A program made the translations under genes and the position numbers. Below are positions 18,210 through 27,563 of a DNA stretch of 64,000 bases, one piece after another. This stretch comes from Desulforadius tongensis. GTDB lineage: Bacteria > Bacillota > Desulfotomaculia > Desulfotomaculales > Desulfohalotomaculaceae. Every line of letters starts with the position of its first letter. The first letter of the stretch is position 1. The stretch spans positions 42,044 through 106,043 of the forward strand of contig NZ_JAFBCW010000007.1 in NCBI RefSeq assembly GCF_016907915.1, written 5' to 3'. The notes beneath the pieces are model-generated. The model saw only the letters and a program-made list of their open reading frames with translations, was not told where the DNA came from and ran no database searches.

Positions 18210-19268
18210 ATGTATAGAGATATTACCATTGATGAAGCAATGAGTACCAACAACGCCTGTTATATAGACCTGCGGTCAGAAAATGAATACGCCGAAGACA
18301 GAATACCGGGGGCGATAAATGTACCGTTATTTAATAACGAAGAACGGGCCCGAATAGGTACGGTATATAAGCAGGTGAGCGTGGAAGAAGCTAAAAAGTT
18401 GGGTTTGGAAATAGCAGGCTCTAAATTGAGCAAACTTTATCAACAAATAAAAGAATATTCTAAAGGCAAAATTCTAATTGTTTACTGCTGGCGTGGAGGT
18501 ATGCGCAGCCAATTTGTGGCCTCTGTTTTATCCAGCATGGGTTTGCCGGTCAGGCGGATTGTGGGAGGGTATAAAGCTTATCGCAAACAGGTTTATTCCT
18601 ATCTGTACAATGTGGAATTGCCCCACAATGCTGTGGTGCTCCATGGGTTAACTGGCGTGGGTAAGACGCACATACTGGAGCGGCTGGAAGCAATGGGTGC
18701 ACCGGTGCTGGACTTGGAAAACCTGGCAGCAAACAGGGGCTCTGTTTATGGGAAGATTAATATGCCCCCGTCACCGTCTCAAAAATTGTTTGAAACAAAA
18801 CTGGCGGAAAAATTGAAGTCTTTTGAAAAAGTGAACTATTTTTTTGTGGAATGTGAGAGCAGGCGCTTGGGAAGACTATATGTTCCACCGGCAGTGTATA
18901 AAAAAATAAACACCGGCTGCAGGGTGCTGCTGTATGCAAGCTTAAGTACCAGGGTGAAAAGAATAATAGCGGATTATACCGGTGGTGAAAACAAGAATAT
19001 AAGGGAACTGCAGGAATCTACCGCCAAATTAGCTAAATACTTGGGAAAAAATAAAGTGGAAGAACTAAATCAAATGCTGGAACAGCAGGAATTTGAAGCG
19101 GTATTTACATATCTGCTTACAAAATACTACGATCCTTTGTATAAATATCCGCAGCAGCCAGATAATAATTACGATTGTAATGTGGATTGTGAAAATTTGG
19201 ATCTGGCGGCGGAAAAGATTTTTCAGCACTTTAAGGCTAAATGGGGGTGTGATGTAAGTGGGAGGTGA
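18210..19268 (+). CDS. mnmH: tRNA 2-selenouridine synthase
   Basis: MnmH (SelU/YbbB), 352 residues, replaces sulfur with selenium in 2-thiouridine of certain tRNA anticodons using selenophosphate. The N-terminal rhodanese domain has the catalytic cysteine C93 in VYCWRGGMRS; the C-terminal domain has a P-loop GLTGVGKT at 146-153. Full-length and apparently intact. It is not a part of the B. subtilis gene order, and it implies that the cell makes selenophosphate. The next gene overlaps or abuts its 3' end. Confidence 0.92.
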   Translation: MYRDITIDEAMSTNNACYIDLRSENEYAEDRIPGAINVPLFNNEERARIGTVYKQVSVEEAKKLGLEIAGSKLSKLYQQIKEYSKGKILIVYCWRGGMRSQFVASVLSSMGLPVRRIVGGYKAYRKQVYSYLYNVELPHNAVVLHGLTGVGKTHILERLEAMGAPVLDLENLAANRGSVYGKINMPPSPSQKLFETKLAEKLKSFEKVNYFFVECESRRLGRLYVPPAVYKKINTGCRVLLYASLSTRVKRIIADYTGGENKNIRELQESTAKLAKYLGKNKVEELNQMLEQQEFEAVFTYLLTKYYDPLYKYPQQPDNNYDCNVDCENLDLAAEKIFQHFKAKWGCDVSGR

Positions 19269-19273
19269 ACTGG

Positions 19274-20026
19274 TTGGAAATTGGCAGTACCCTTAGAGAG
19301 GCCAGGTTATCCAAGGGTTATTCATTTCAGGATGTAGAAGAGGCTACAAAAATTCGGGCCAGGTATTTAGAGGCGCTGGAGGAAGAAAACTTTGACATAC
19401 TGCCGGGCCGGGTGTATGCCATAGCTTTTTTAAGAAGCTATGCTAAGTTTCTCGGTCTTAACGATGAAGAACTGGTTGTTCAATATAAAGAACAGTACAG
19501 GGAACAGCAGAACGGTAATAAAGCGGAGAAGGAATTGACGGCAGATAATGATGCCGGCGAAAGGGAGGCAGGAAAACCCCGTTACATCACCTATTTAGTA
19601 CTGGCTCTGTTGATAATAGGGGTGGTTTTTGCGGCAGTAACGGCGTTAAATAATACGAAACCCGATCAAACCGGCGAGCCGGAGATTGTAAATAATGATA
19701 ACCGGCGGCAGGAAATATCGGCCAGACCGGAAAAACCGCAAAGGGTGGAAACTCCGGCCCCCGGTGTAATTGAAAATAATAATGTGGAGTTAGTGCTTAA
19801 TGTGGTTGATGATCGGTGCTGGATGAAAATTGACGTGGATGGTAAAACGGAATTTATGGGTATTGTTCAAGCCGGTGAGAGAAAAGAGTTTACCGGTCAG
19901 GAGAGCATTTATGTTGTATTGGGAAATGCCGGCGTGGTAGAAGTGCTGTATAATGGTGAGAACTTGGGTGCGCTGGGAAAAAAAGGGCAGACGCTGAGAA
20001 GGGAATTTACTACTAAACAAAGCTGA
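19274..20026 (+). CDS. rodZ: RodZ-like membrane protein (YmfM type)
   Basis: A roughly 250-residue RodZ-family protein. The N-terminal helix-turn-helix (residues 1-70: LREARLSKGYSFQDVEEAT) binds MreB in the family, a single membrane helix follows at about 100-120, then a low-complexity linker, then a beta-rich extracytoplasmic domain from about 175 to the end. The TTG at 19274 fits GGGAGGTG; a GTG at 19265 is the alternative. Position ahead of pgsA and cinA matches ymfM of B. subtilis. Role: rod shape and septum placement, by family. Confidence 0.88.
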   Translation: MEIGSTLREARLSKGYSFQDVEEATKIRARYLEALEEENFDILPGRVYAIAFLRSYAKFLGLNDEELVVQYKEQYREQQNGNKAEKELTADNDAGEREAGKPRYITYLVLALLIIGVVFAAVTALNNTKPDQTGEPEIVNNDNRRQEISARPEKPQRVETPAPGVIENNNVELVLNVVDDRCWMKIDVDGKTEFMGIVQAGERKEFTGQESIYVVLGNAGVVEVLYNGENLGALGKKGQTLRREFTTKQS

Positions 20027-20060
20027 TAAAAAATTTGCCTGGCTGATTTTGTGCGGAAAT

Positions 20061-20118
20061 AACGGCCATAATTAAGAGCAACCTCGGATAGGTTACTTTT
20101 AATTATTGGCCGTTTTTA
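20061..20118. terminator. Bidirectional terminator between rodZ and zinc-ribbon gene
   Basis: Long imperfect stem (AACGGCC... / ...GGCCGTT) with a T run on the right and an A-containing run on the left; the genes converge here. Confidence 0.8.
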
Positions 20119-20448
20119 GTCAGCTTTTAAACTTGTTCCGCAGTGAGGACAGTGAGAAGGGTTTCCGCTGTAAAAATTACCGCAGTTGGGACAGGCCAGG
20201 GATATTTCATCGGTAATATCTATGGGATTATTTTGCTGATACCGCTGCTGTTCGTATCCTTGCCGGAAGCCGCTGTTTGTTTTCATTTTCGGGCGTGTTA
20301 ACAAGTGCAACGGGAAGAAAATGATGAACAACAGTGTGACGCCCAATCCCCAGAATACGGCGGAAAGAAAGGAACGCCCGCGGCGAAGGGAATCCCACAG
20401 GGTGTATAATCCGGCCGATATTACCAGCAGCATGCTTAAATAATGCAC
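20116..20448 (-). CDS. Membrane protein with C-terminal zinc ribbon
   Basis: A 110-residue protein with two hydrophobic helices in its first 60 residues and a C-terminal zinc ribbon made of two CxxC knuckles (CPNCG and CPHCG). It starts at a GTG with GGAGTGG upstream. Such short membrane zinc-ribbon proteins are common in clostridia and have no known function. It runs against both neighbours and shares a bidirectional terminator with rodZ. Confidence 0.75.
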   Translation of the reverse strand: MHYLSMLLVISAGLYTLWDSLRRGRSFLSAVFWGLGVTLLFIIFFPLHLLTRPKMKTNSGFRQGYEQQRYQQNNPIDITDEISLACPNCGNFYSGNPSHCPHCGTSLKAD

Positions 20449-20530
20449 TTACTACCACTCCCAAATCTTTTCTTAAGCACTATTATGCCATAAAAGAACA
20501 GCAGGCAACAGATGTAAAAATCAGTTTGTT

Positions 20531-20559
20531 TTGACAGCATACGGACACTGCAGTATACT
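20531..20559 (+). promoter_or_regulatory. Sigma-A promoter of rimO
   Basis: Consensus -35 TTGACA (20531-20536), a 17-bp spacer and -10 TATACT (20554-20559), 46 bp before the rimO start codon. Confidence 0.8.
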
Positions 20560-20604
20560 TTATATGCGATTGTACATGCGGATGGTTTAAGCGGAGGGTT
20601 TAAG

Positions 20605-21939
20605 ATGACGACAAAGAAAAAAATTAGTGTAGTTAGTTTAGGCTGCTCTAAAAACCTGGTAGATACGGAAAACATGATGGGTCTGTTAAATGAGCATGGT
20701 TTTGAGATAACCGCCGATGAACGGGAAGCGGATGTGCTGCTGGTAAATACCTGCGGTTTTATCGAATCAGCTAAAGAAGAATCGATTCAAACAATACTGC
20801 AGCTGGCTAAAAATAAAGAAAACAGGGATTGCAAACTGGTGGTAGCAGGTTGTTTAGCCCAGCGGTACAAGGATGAATTAATGAAAGAGATGCCGGAAAT
20901 AGATGCTCTTATCGGTACCGGTGAAATTACCAGGATAGTAGAGGTGGTACAGCAGGCGCTGTCCGGTAAGCGGGTTAATTCAGTAGGTCGGCCGGAATGG
21001 GAAGTAAAAGAACATCTGCCCCGTATAATTTCTAATCCCGGAGAAAGTGTATATGTTAAAATTGCCGATGGATGCAATAATCGCTGTTCCTACTGTGCAA
21101 TACCCTATATCAGAGGGTCTTACCGCAGCAAACCAATGGAAATAATTGAGCAGGAGGTTCAAAAATTGGTACGGGAAGGGGCCAAAGAAGTGGTTCTGGT
21201 GGCCCAGGATACAACCCGTTATGGCTATGATTTATATGGAGAGTATTTACTGGCAAAACTATTACGGAGGTTAACTAAAATACCGGCTCTGAAGTGGCTG
21301 CGTGTTATGTACTGTTATCCTGTTTATTTCACTGATGAATTAATTAACACCATGGCCCGGGAGTCTAAAATATGCAAGTATGTAGATTTGCCGTTACAGC
21401 ATGCGGCAGATAAAATATTAAAGAAAATGCATCGCCGGGGCAGCGTTTTGGAAATTAAAAATTTGATTGCCAAATTAAGGGCTGCCATTCCCAATATTAC
21501 TTTGAGGACATCCTTTATAGTGGGGTTTCCCGGTGAAACGGAGGAAGATTTTCAGCAGTTATTGAATTTTATGGAAGAAATTAAATTTGACCGGGTGGGA
21601 ATTTTTAAATATTCCGCAGAAGAAGGAACACCGGCTGCCGGTATGGAAGATCAAATTGATGAAGCAATAAAAGAGGAGCGCTATCACCGGGCGATGAAAT
21701 TACAGCAGCGGATATCATTGGAAAAGAATGAACAAAAAATTGGACAAATAATAGAAGTTTTAACTGAGGGAGAGCTGGCTGAAGAGCCGGGAACTTATGT
21801 CGGGCGCAGTCAGGCTGATGCGCCTGAAGTTGATGGTTTAATTTATTTTAAAGCAGGAAAATTAGTCCATCCTGGCGAAATAGTGGAAGTGAAAGTAACG
21901 AAGGCATCTGAATATGATTTGATGGGAGTCCTGAAGTGA
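20605..21939 (+). CDS. rimO: Ribosomal protein S12 methylthiotransferase
   Basis: RimO (444 residues) is a radical-SAM enzyme that methylthiolates Asp of ribosomal protein S12. The N-terminal UPF0004 domain holds its iron-sulfur cysteines C14, C50 and C83; the radical-SAM cluster motif CxxxCxxC is C157/C161/C164 (GCNNRCSYCAIP); a TRAM domain ends the protein. The start SVVSLGCSKNLVDTE is typical of RimO rather than MiaB. Its stop overlaps the pgsA start by 4 bases. Confidence 0.95.
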   Translation: MTTKKKISVVSLGCSKNLVDTENMMGLLNEHGFEITADEREADVLLVNTCGFIESAKEESIQTILQLAKNKENRDCKLVVAGCLAQRYKDELMKEMPEIDALIGTGEITRIVEVVQQALSGKRVNSVGRPEWEVKEHLPRIISNPGESVYVKIADGCNNRCSYCAIPYIRGSYRSKPMEIIEQEVQKLVREGAKEVVLVAQDTTRYGYDLYGEYLLAKLLRRLTKIPALKWLRVMYCYPVYFTDELINTMARESKICKYVDLPLQHAADKILKKMHRRGSVLEIKNLIAKLRAAIPNITLRTSFIVGFPGETEEDFQQLLNFMEEIKFDRVGIFKYSAEEGTPAAGMEDQIDEAIKEERYHRAMKLQQRISLEKNEQKIGQIIEVLTEGELAEEPGTYVGRSQADAPEVDGLIYFKAGKLVHPGEIVEVKVTKASEYDLMGVLK

Positions 21940-22475
21940 TGAATTTACCAAATAGGTTAACTTTGGCCAGAATATTTTTAGTGCCGGTATTTTTACTAAT
22001 TGCATCAATTAAAATGCCATATGGTGATTTTTTAGCTGCTTTAGTATTTATTTTGGCTGCCAGTACCGACGGTCTTGACGGTTATATTGCCAGAAAGAAT
22101 AAAATGGTCACCCGTTTTGGTAAAATAATGGATCCCTTGGCCGATAAACTTTTGGTAACGGCAGCATTAATCAGCTTGGTAGAGCTGCAGCGCCTGGCCG
22201 CGTGGGTGGCTGTAATTATAATCGGCCGGGAGTTTGCCGTTACGGGGCTGAGGGCTATGGCAGCGTCAGAGGGGAATATAATCGCGGCCAGTAAGCTGGG
22301 GAAATATAAGACGATGAGTCAGATCGTGGCCATAGTAATCATGTTTCTACCGCGGCTGCCCTATTATTCTTACCTGGGACAGGCAGCGATGGCAGTGGCA
22401 GTAATATTTACCATTTGGTCCGGGGTGGATTATTTTGCTAAGAACTGGCATGCAGTTAAAAAGGGCGGCATTTAA
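21936..22475 (+). CDS. pgsA: CDP-diacylglycerol-glycerol-3-phosphate 3-phosphatidyltransferase
   Basis: PgsA (179 residues) makes phosphatidylglycerol phosphate in the membrane. The CDP-alcohol phosphotransferase signature D-x2-DG-x2-AR-x8-G-x3-D-x3-D is present as DGLDGYIARK followed by GKIMDPLADK. Several hydrophobic helices follow. It overlaps rimO and is followed by a terminator. Confidence 0.94.
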   Translation: MMNLPNRLTLARIFLVPVFLLIASIKMPYGDFLAALVFILAASTDGLDGYIARKNKMVTRFGKIMDPLADKLLVTAALISLVELQRLAAWVAVIIIGREFAVTGLRAMAASEGNIIAASKLGKYKTMSQIVAIVIMFLPRLPYYSYLGQAAMAVAVIFTIWSGVDYFAKNWHAVKKGGI

Positions 22476-22493
22476 GATTTAAAATAGTATCCA

Positions 22494-22533
22494 GGGGCGT
22501 GTTGGCCGTGTTTTGCGGTTGGCACGCCTTTTT
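22494..22533 (+). terminator. Intrinsic terminator after pgsA
   Basis: Stem GGCGTGTTGGCC paired with GGTTGGCACGCC, then TTTTTG. Confidence 0.8.
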
Positions 22534-22678
22534 GTTAATTTTATGAACATTTATGCTCCATGGCGGTAAAAAGAATCTTTGGCAGCTGTTTCATAATGAT
22601 ATTTTGAGATTATACTGGTATAATTATTGCGGCTAACTTTTTAATTAACTGCTGATTAAATTAGAAAGGTGGATGCCC

Positions 22679-23257
22679 ATGGAATGGCACGGCCTGCGGG
22701 TTAAAATAATTATAGCAGCATTTATCGGCGGCCTGGTTCTCTTTTTTGGCGGGCATTTTTTATATCATAAATATAATGTGGAACAACCCCTTAAAGATGA
22801 TATAGTGAAAAATAATAGTGCGGTGCAGGATTTAGTAATTGAGAAGGATGCCGGGGTTGTGCACATAACGGTTGATGTAAAGAAGGGTAATTTTGATATT
22901 ATGGCCCTTTATAAGAATATATCTCAGAAAGCGAAAATGGTTTTGGATGGGCAGCCTTTTGTAATCGAGTTTAAAGATAATCCTGATGCTCACTTGGAAG
23001 ATATTTGGCGTCAAAGCCAGTATGTTGTGCATCAAGCCATAATGCAGGGTAATTTTCCGGAAATGGTTGCCGTGATAGAAAGGATTGCCGGTCAGCATAA
23101 AGTGAAGGCTAAAGTTTACGTGGATCATGATAATGTTTATATTCAACTGGTAAAAGAAGACGGGCATAATCTTTTAAAAGTTGTCTCCCGGCAAAACTTT
23201 ATGGTAACGGGAAAAATTGCCCGGGCTGGAGGTGATGCCGGTGTTAAAGGAAATTAG
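22679..23257 (+). CDS. Single-pass membrane protein paired with FtsH-like protease
   Basis: A 192-residue protein with one N-terminal membrane helix (about residues 7-27) and an outward-facing domain of about 160 residues of mixed alpha/beta character. I do not recognise the family. The ATG at 22679 fits AAAGGTGG better than the one at 22673. Its 3' end overlaps the next gene, which encodes an FtsH-like protease with almost no extracytoplasmic part. The pair may therefore be functional partners, this protein supplying the outer domain. Confidence 0.65.
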   Translation: MEWHGLRVKIIIAAFIGGLVLFFGGHFLYHKYNVEQPLKDDIVKNNSAVQDLVIEKDAGVVHITVDVKKGNFDIMALYKNISQKAKMVLDGQPFVIEFKDNPDAHLEDIWRQSQYVVHQAIMQGNFPEMVAVIERIAGQHKVKAKVYVDHDNVYIQLVKEDGHNLLKVVSRQNFMVTGKIARAGGDAGVKGN

Positions 23258-24719
23258 TTTAGGTTTAGCGACAGCTTTAATGATTTTTGCTTTTGTGGCC
23301 GGTTATGATATTTTACCCCTCGTTGTGCTGGGTTTGGCCGGTGGAGCATTATATTTTATTGCTGATACGAAGGGGTTATTAAAAAATTTTGATATCGGAA
23401 CAAGTAATTCTTCGGCTGCCAAAATTACTTTTGAGGATATAGGCGGCCAGGATACGGCAGTAAAAGAGCTGCGTGAGTGTTTAGATTTTATCAATTACGA
23501 AGACCGGGTAAAAAAACTGGGAATCAGGCCTTTGAAAGGAATTTTGCTTACCGGTCCCCCCGGAACCGGCAAAACGCTGCTGGCTAAAGCGGCGGCTAGT
23601 TATACAGATAGTGTGTTTCTGGCCTGTTCCGGATCTGAGTTTGTGCAGATTTATGCCGGTGCCGGGGCCCAGCGGGTTAGAAAACTGTTTAGTTCGGCCA
23701 GAGAAAAAGCAAAGAAGAAAAACAAATCCAGTGCGATAATTTTTGTGGACGAGGTGGAAGTGCTGGGGGCAAGGCGCGGGCAAAACAGCAATCACATGGA
23801 GTACGACCAGACATTAAATGAGCTTCTGGTGCAGATGGATGGTTTAAAAGTTGATGACTCGGTACGAATTCTGGTTATTGCGGCCACCAACCGTGCGGAT
23901 ATGCTCGACCCGGCATTAATGCGCCCGGGGCGTTTTGACCGCCAGGTTAAAGTAGATCTGCCGGATCGCCAGGGCCGTTATGAAATCCTTAAGATACATG
24001 CCAGAAATAAACCGCTGGCCGGTGAAGTGGATTTAAATGTTATTGCCAAAGAGACCTTTGGATTTTCCGGTGCGCACCTGGAGAGTTTAACCAATGAGGC
24101 TGCCATTTTGGCGATGCGTGAGAACTGTGACCAAATTTATTATCGTCATTTGCATGAAGCAATAGATAAAGTAATAATGGGAGAAAAAATGGAGAAACGA
24201 CCGGGCAAAGAAGAGCTGTACCGGGTGGCGGTACACGAAACGGGGCATGCGCTGGCCAGTGAAATGGTGCGCCCCGGATCGGTGTCAGCGTTAACAGTGA
24301 CTCCCAGGGGCGGGGCGCTGGGATATATGCGCCAGCACCACGAGGAAGACCATTATCTATACACCAGGGAACATCTTGAAAATCAAATTGCCGTTATGCT
24401 GGCCGGGGCGGTGGCAGAGGAAATGGTGATGGGTAATCGCAGTACCGGTGCAGCCAACGACTTTGAAAAAGCATTTCAAACGGCAGAAAAAATTATTAGA
24501 TCCGGTCTTAGTGATTTGGGGATTGTATCTTGGGACAGTTTATCTCAAGAACAAAAATACAATGAAATTAAAAACATTCTTGACAACCAGGAAAAGAAAG
24601 CAGCTGAGCATCTTAACAAAATGCGTTTAGTTATTGACGACACAGTAAATAAATTATTGGAACAAGAAAAAGTAACCGGTGAAGAATTTAGAATGATTAT
24701 TAAAAAAAATATAGCATAA
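23241..24719 (+). CDS. FtsH-like membrane AAA+ metalloprotease (paralog)
   Basis: A roughly 492-residue FtsH-type protein. Two hydrophobic helices occupy residues 5-40 with virtually no loop, unlike housekeeping FtsH, whose N-terminal region contains an extracytoplasmic domain. The AAA+ domain has Walker A GPPGTGKT (about 105), Walker B IIFVDEVEVLG and the second region of homology (ATNRADMLDPALMRPGRFDR). The protease domain has the zinc motif HETGH (about 331) and a late aspartate in GAANDFEKA. The GTG at 23241 follows GGAGGTGAT. It is shorter than FtsH (about 600-650). Substrate unknown; overlap with the preceding membrane gene suggests a complex. Confidence 0.85.
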   Translation: MLKEISLGLATALMIFAFVAGYDILPLVVLGLAGGALYFIADTKGLLKNFDIGTSNSSAAKITFEDIGGQDTAVKELRECLDFINYEDRVKKLGIRPLKGILLTGPPGTGKTLLAKAAASYTDSVFLACSGSEFVQIYAGAGAQRVRKLFSSAREKAKKKNKSSAIIFVDEVEVLGARRGQNSNHMEYDQTLNELLVQMDGLKVDDSVRILVIAATNRADMLDPALMRPGRFDRQVKVDLPDRQGRYEILKIHARNKPLAGEVDLNVIAKETFGFSGAHLESLTNEAAILAMRENCDQIYYRHLHEAIDKVIMGEKMEKRPGKEELYRVAVHETGHALASEMVRPGSVSALTVTPRGGALGYMRQHHEEDHYLYTREHLENQIAVMLAGAVAEEMVMGNRSTGAANDFEKAFQTAEKIIRSGLSDLGIVSWDSLSQEQKYNEIKNILDNQEKKAAEHLNKMRLVIDDTVNKLLEQEKVTGEEFRMIIKKNIA

Positions 24720-24747
24720 ATTTTTATAACATGTTACCATATAAAGG

Positions 24748-24775
24748 CTGATAATTCTTCTGTATCAGTTTTTTT
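24748..24775 (+). terminator. Intrinsic terminator after FtsH-like gene
   Basis: Short hairpin CTGATA / TATCAG followed by seven T. The rest of the gap to cinA (to 24947) is AT-rich with no recognised site. Confidence 0.75.
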
Positions 24776-24947
24776 GTATAAAGCTAATAACAAAGCGGGG
24801 ATGAGAAATTTTTTATCCGCCGGCAGCAAGTAATATTTTTCACATGCTTGCAGGAATATAACGGCAAACGGAGAAATAATAAACTGGATATAGAAAGTTT
24901 TAAACTTTTAAAATAATTTTAAAATAATAGAAAAAATGGTGATTTTT

Positions 24948-26186
24948 ATGAAAGCAGAAATGATTTTTACCGGAACCGAGCTTTTATTGGGTCAAACATT
25001 AAATACCCATGCCCAGTATTTGGGACGCAATTTATCAAATTTAGGTATTGATGTTACTCTTCATACCACTGTAGGTGATGATTGGGATAGAATGGCGCTG
25101 ATTTTCCGCCAGGCGCTGGAGCGCTCCGACATTATTATTACCACCGGCGGCTTAGGTCCCACCTCTGATGACCTGACCAAGGAAACCGTAGCAGAGGTTT
25201 TGGGCCTGCCAATGGTTCTGCATGAAGAGTCCCTGGCTTCAATAAAACAGTACTTCTTGGTACGCAATAATAAAATGCCTGACAGTAATATTAAACAGGC
25301 TTACTTCCCCCGGGGGGCAGAAGTTTTACCAAATCCCTGCGGAACTGCACCGGGAGCGATTATTAAAACGGAAAACAATAAAATAGTAATCATTTTACCC
25401 GGTCCGCCATGGGAATTGGAAGCAATATATGAAAACTCGGTGGCGCCATACCTGGCATCATTACCGGTGCGTGGAGATGTAACCCGCTTTACAATCTTTA
25501 AATTGACCGGGATTCGGGAGGATAATGTACAGGATTTACTCAGTGATCTTGACGGGGTAAGCAACCCGGAAATAGCCTATATTGCCCGTCCCGGCGAGGT
25601 GCACGTGCGCGTTAGTGCCCATGCCAAAACAAGTGCGGAAGCGGATAAACTGGTCAAACCTTTGGCCGAAGAAATTAAAAAACGTCTAAGTCCCTATATT
25701 TTTGCCACCGATGATGAAAAAATAGAACTTGTGGTGGGGGACTTGTTAAAGAAAAAAGGAATGACCATTGCGGTGGCGGAATCCTGCACCGCCGGTTTGG
25801 TTGAGTCCCGGCTTTGTGATATAGCTGGGTGTTCAAATTATTTAAAGGGCGGTGTGGTTTGCTACAGCAGGATGGCCAAAGAAAAAATACTGGGCATTGA
25901 TCACCAGGGGTTGGAAAAATATGGTGCTGTAAGTGAGTGGGCAGCAGTGGCAATGGCGGAAAGCGTTCGCAAACTGCTCGATGCAGACCTCGGTTTAGCG
26001 GTTACCGGTGTGGCAGGCCCGGCCAGCAGTGAAAATAAGCCCATAGGGTTGGTATATATAGCTTTAGCCACCCCGGAGGGAACCCAGTGCAGGAAATATA
26101 AAATGCCTGGGCGGCGTACTGCTATACGCCAAGGGGGGGTAAATGCTTCATTAAAAATGGTTCGCCATTATTTGCAGGGTAAGTAA
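24948..26186 (+). CDS. cinA: Competence/damage-inducible protein CinA
   Basis: CinA (412 residues) combines an N-terminal MoaB/MogA-like domain (TGTELLLGQTLNTHAQYLG; TTGGLGPTSDDLT) with a C-terminal PncC-type nicotinamide-nucleotide amidase domain (VAESCTAGLVESRL). The family recycles NMN and repairs pyridine-nucleotide damage, and it is co-located with recA in many Firmicutes, as here. The ATG at 24948 matches homologous starts (KAEMIFTG); an ATG 12 bases earlier is possible. A terminator separates it from recA. Confidence 0.93.
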   Translation: MKAEMIFTGTELLLGQTLNTHAQYLGRNLSNLGIDVTLHTTVGDDWDRMALIFRQALERSDIIITTGGLGPTSDDLTKETVAEVLGLPMVLHEESLASIKQYFLVRNNKMPDSNIKQAYFPRGAEVLPNPCGTAPGAIIKTENNKIVIILPGPPWELEAIYENSVAPYLASLPVRGDVTRFTIFKLTGIREDNVQDLLSDLDGVSNPEIAYIARPGEVHVRVSAHAKTSAEADKLVKPLAEEIKKRLSPYIFATDDEKIELVVGDLLKKKGMTIAVAESCTAGLVESRLCDIAGCSNYLKGGVVCYSRMAKEKILGIDHQGLEKYGAVSEWAAVAMAESVRKLLDADLGLAVTGVAGPASSENKPIGLVYIALATPEGTQCRKYKMPGRRTAIRQGGVNASLKMVRHYLQGK

Positions 26187-26192
26187 AAAGCC

Positions 26193-26236
26193 AGGACGCG
26201 TAACTTCGCACAATGCGATTAGCGCGTCCTTTATAA
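26193..26236 (+). terminator. Intrinsic terminator after cinA
   Basis: Outer stem AGGACGCG / CGCGTCCT enclosing an inner TCGCA / TGCGA hairpin, followed by TTTAT. Confidence 0.8.
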
Positions 26237-26255
26237 TTAAAATTATATTTTTTAA

Positions 26256-26285
26256 TTGACAAGCAGCGGAAATTAAAGCTATAAT
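26256..26285 (+). promoter_or_regulatory. recA promoter
   Basis: TTGACA (26256-26261), an 18-bp spacer and TATAAT (26280-26285), followed 12 bp later by a LexA-type box. Confidence 0.85.
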
Positions 26286-26297
26286 TTCAATAAGTCC

Positions 26298-26311
26298 CGA
26301 ACATGCGTTTT
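26298..26311. promoter_or_regulatory. LexA (DinR) box of recA
   Basis: CGAACATGCGTTTT matches the Gram-positive SOS operator CGAAC-N4-GTTCG in its left arm fully and in three of five right-arm bases. Its place just downstream of the -10 fits repression of recA until DNA damage. Confidence 0.75.
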
Positions 26312-26385
26312 CTTATGGTGTCCGGATCAATTGCCGGCGTAGTGGTGATTATAAAAGTAATTATTTCTGGAAAGGAGGGGCTTTT

Positions 26386-27429
26386 TTGTCTGACAAACAA
26401 AAAGCCTTAGAAGCCGCTCTAAGTAATATAGAGCGGCAGTTTGGTAAGGGTTCGGTGATGAGGTTAGGTGAAGCTAATGCGAAGATGGAAGTGGCCACCA
26501 TTCCCACCGGATGTTTGGCCCTGGACATAGCCCTTGGTGTAGGTGGAGTACCCCGGGGTAGAGTGGTGGAAATATTTGGTGCAGAATCCTCCGGGAAAAC
26601 CACAATTGCCTTACATATAGTGGCTCAAGCACAAAAAGCGGGGGGGATAGCGGCAATCATTGATGCCGAGCATGCCTTGGATCCTAATTACGCCAAGGCC
26701 CTGGGGGTAGATATAGATAATTTATTAATTTCACAGCCGGATACAGGGGAGCAGGCCCTGGAAATTTGCGAAGCCCTGGTGAGAAGCGGTGCTGTGGATG
26801 TTGTAGTGGTTGACTCGGTTGCCGCGCTGGTGCCCAGGGCGGAAATAGAAGGAGAGATGGGGGATGCGCATGTGGGCCTGCAGGCCCGCCTGATGTCTCA
26901 AGCGCTGCGAAAACTTACCGGCGTAATCAGCAAATCCAGGACCACGGCTATCTTTATTAACCAGTTAAGAGAAAAGGTTGGTGTAATGTTTGGCAACCCG
27001 GAAACCACCCCCGGCGGGCGGGCCTTGAAATTTTATTCTTCCATACGCATGGAAGTTCGCAAATCCGAGCAGCTAAAGCAGGGTGCGGATGTAATAGGAA
27101 ACCGGACTAAAGTAAAAATTGTTAAAAACAAAGTTGCCCCACCCTTTAAGCAGGTGGAATTCGATATCATGTATGGTGAAGGTATTTCCCGGGAGGGAAG
27201 CGTTTTAGATGTGGCTGTTCAGCACGGCATTATTCAAAAAAGCGGTGCATGGTACTCTTATAATCAAGAACGACTGGGTCAGGGTCGTGAAAATGTTAAA
27301 GAATTTTTAAAGCAGCACCCGGATCTGACGGCGGAAATTGAACAAAAGGTATATGAGAAAGTCAACCTGCGGGCTAAAAACAATACTGAAAAGGCAGGTA
27401 ACGATAACGAACAGCCGGAAGCGGAGTAA
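26386..27429 (+). CDS. recA: Recombinase RecA
   Basis: RecA (347 residues) forms the strand-exchange filament and triggers LexA self-cleavage. The Walker A loop GAESSGKTT is at about residues 65-73, the L1/L2 region includes [18 protein letters not shown] and [21 protein letters not shown]. The TTG start follows AAAGGAGGGG. Promoter, LexA box and terminator are all recognisable, so it is a single-gene SOS unit with recX just downstream. Confidence 0.98.
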   Translation: MSDKQKALEAALSNIERQFGKGSVMRLGEANAKMEVATIPTGCLALDIALGVGGVPRGRVVEIFGAESSGKTTIALHIVAQAQKAGGIAAIIDAEHALDPNYAKALGVDIDNLLISQPDTGEQALEICEALVRSGAVDVVVVDSVAALVPRAEIEGEMGDAHVGLQARLMSQALRKLTGVISKSRTTAIFINQLREKVGVMFGNPETTPGGRALKFYSSIRMEVRKSEQLKQGADVIGNRTKVKIVKNKVAPPFKQVEFDIMYGEGISREGSVLDVAVQHGIIQKSGAWYSYNQERLGQGRENVKEFLKQHPDLTAEIEQKVYEKVNLRAKNNTEKAGNDNEQPEAE

Positions 27430-27436
27430 ACATACA

Positions 27437-27466
27437 GCCGGGGACCGTACAGCGGCCCCGGTTTTT
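27437..27466 (+). terminator. Intrinsic terminator after recA
   Basis: Hairpin CCGGGG / CCCCGG (with inner CCGT-ACAG-CGG pairing) followed by TTTTT. Some read-through to recX is likely, as no clear recX promoter is seen. Confidence 0.8.
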
Positions 27467-27563
27467 CAAATGCACCCGGAAAGTAAGTTGTTTACCGCTG
27501 GAGGAGACAAGGAGTGATAACATCAACGATAAAAAAGATTATAACCGGGCTAAAAACTACGCC

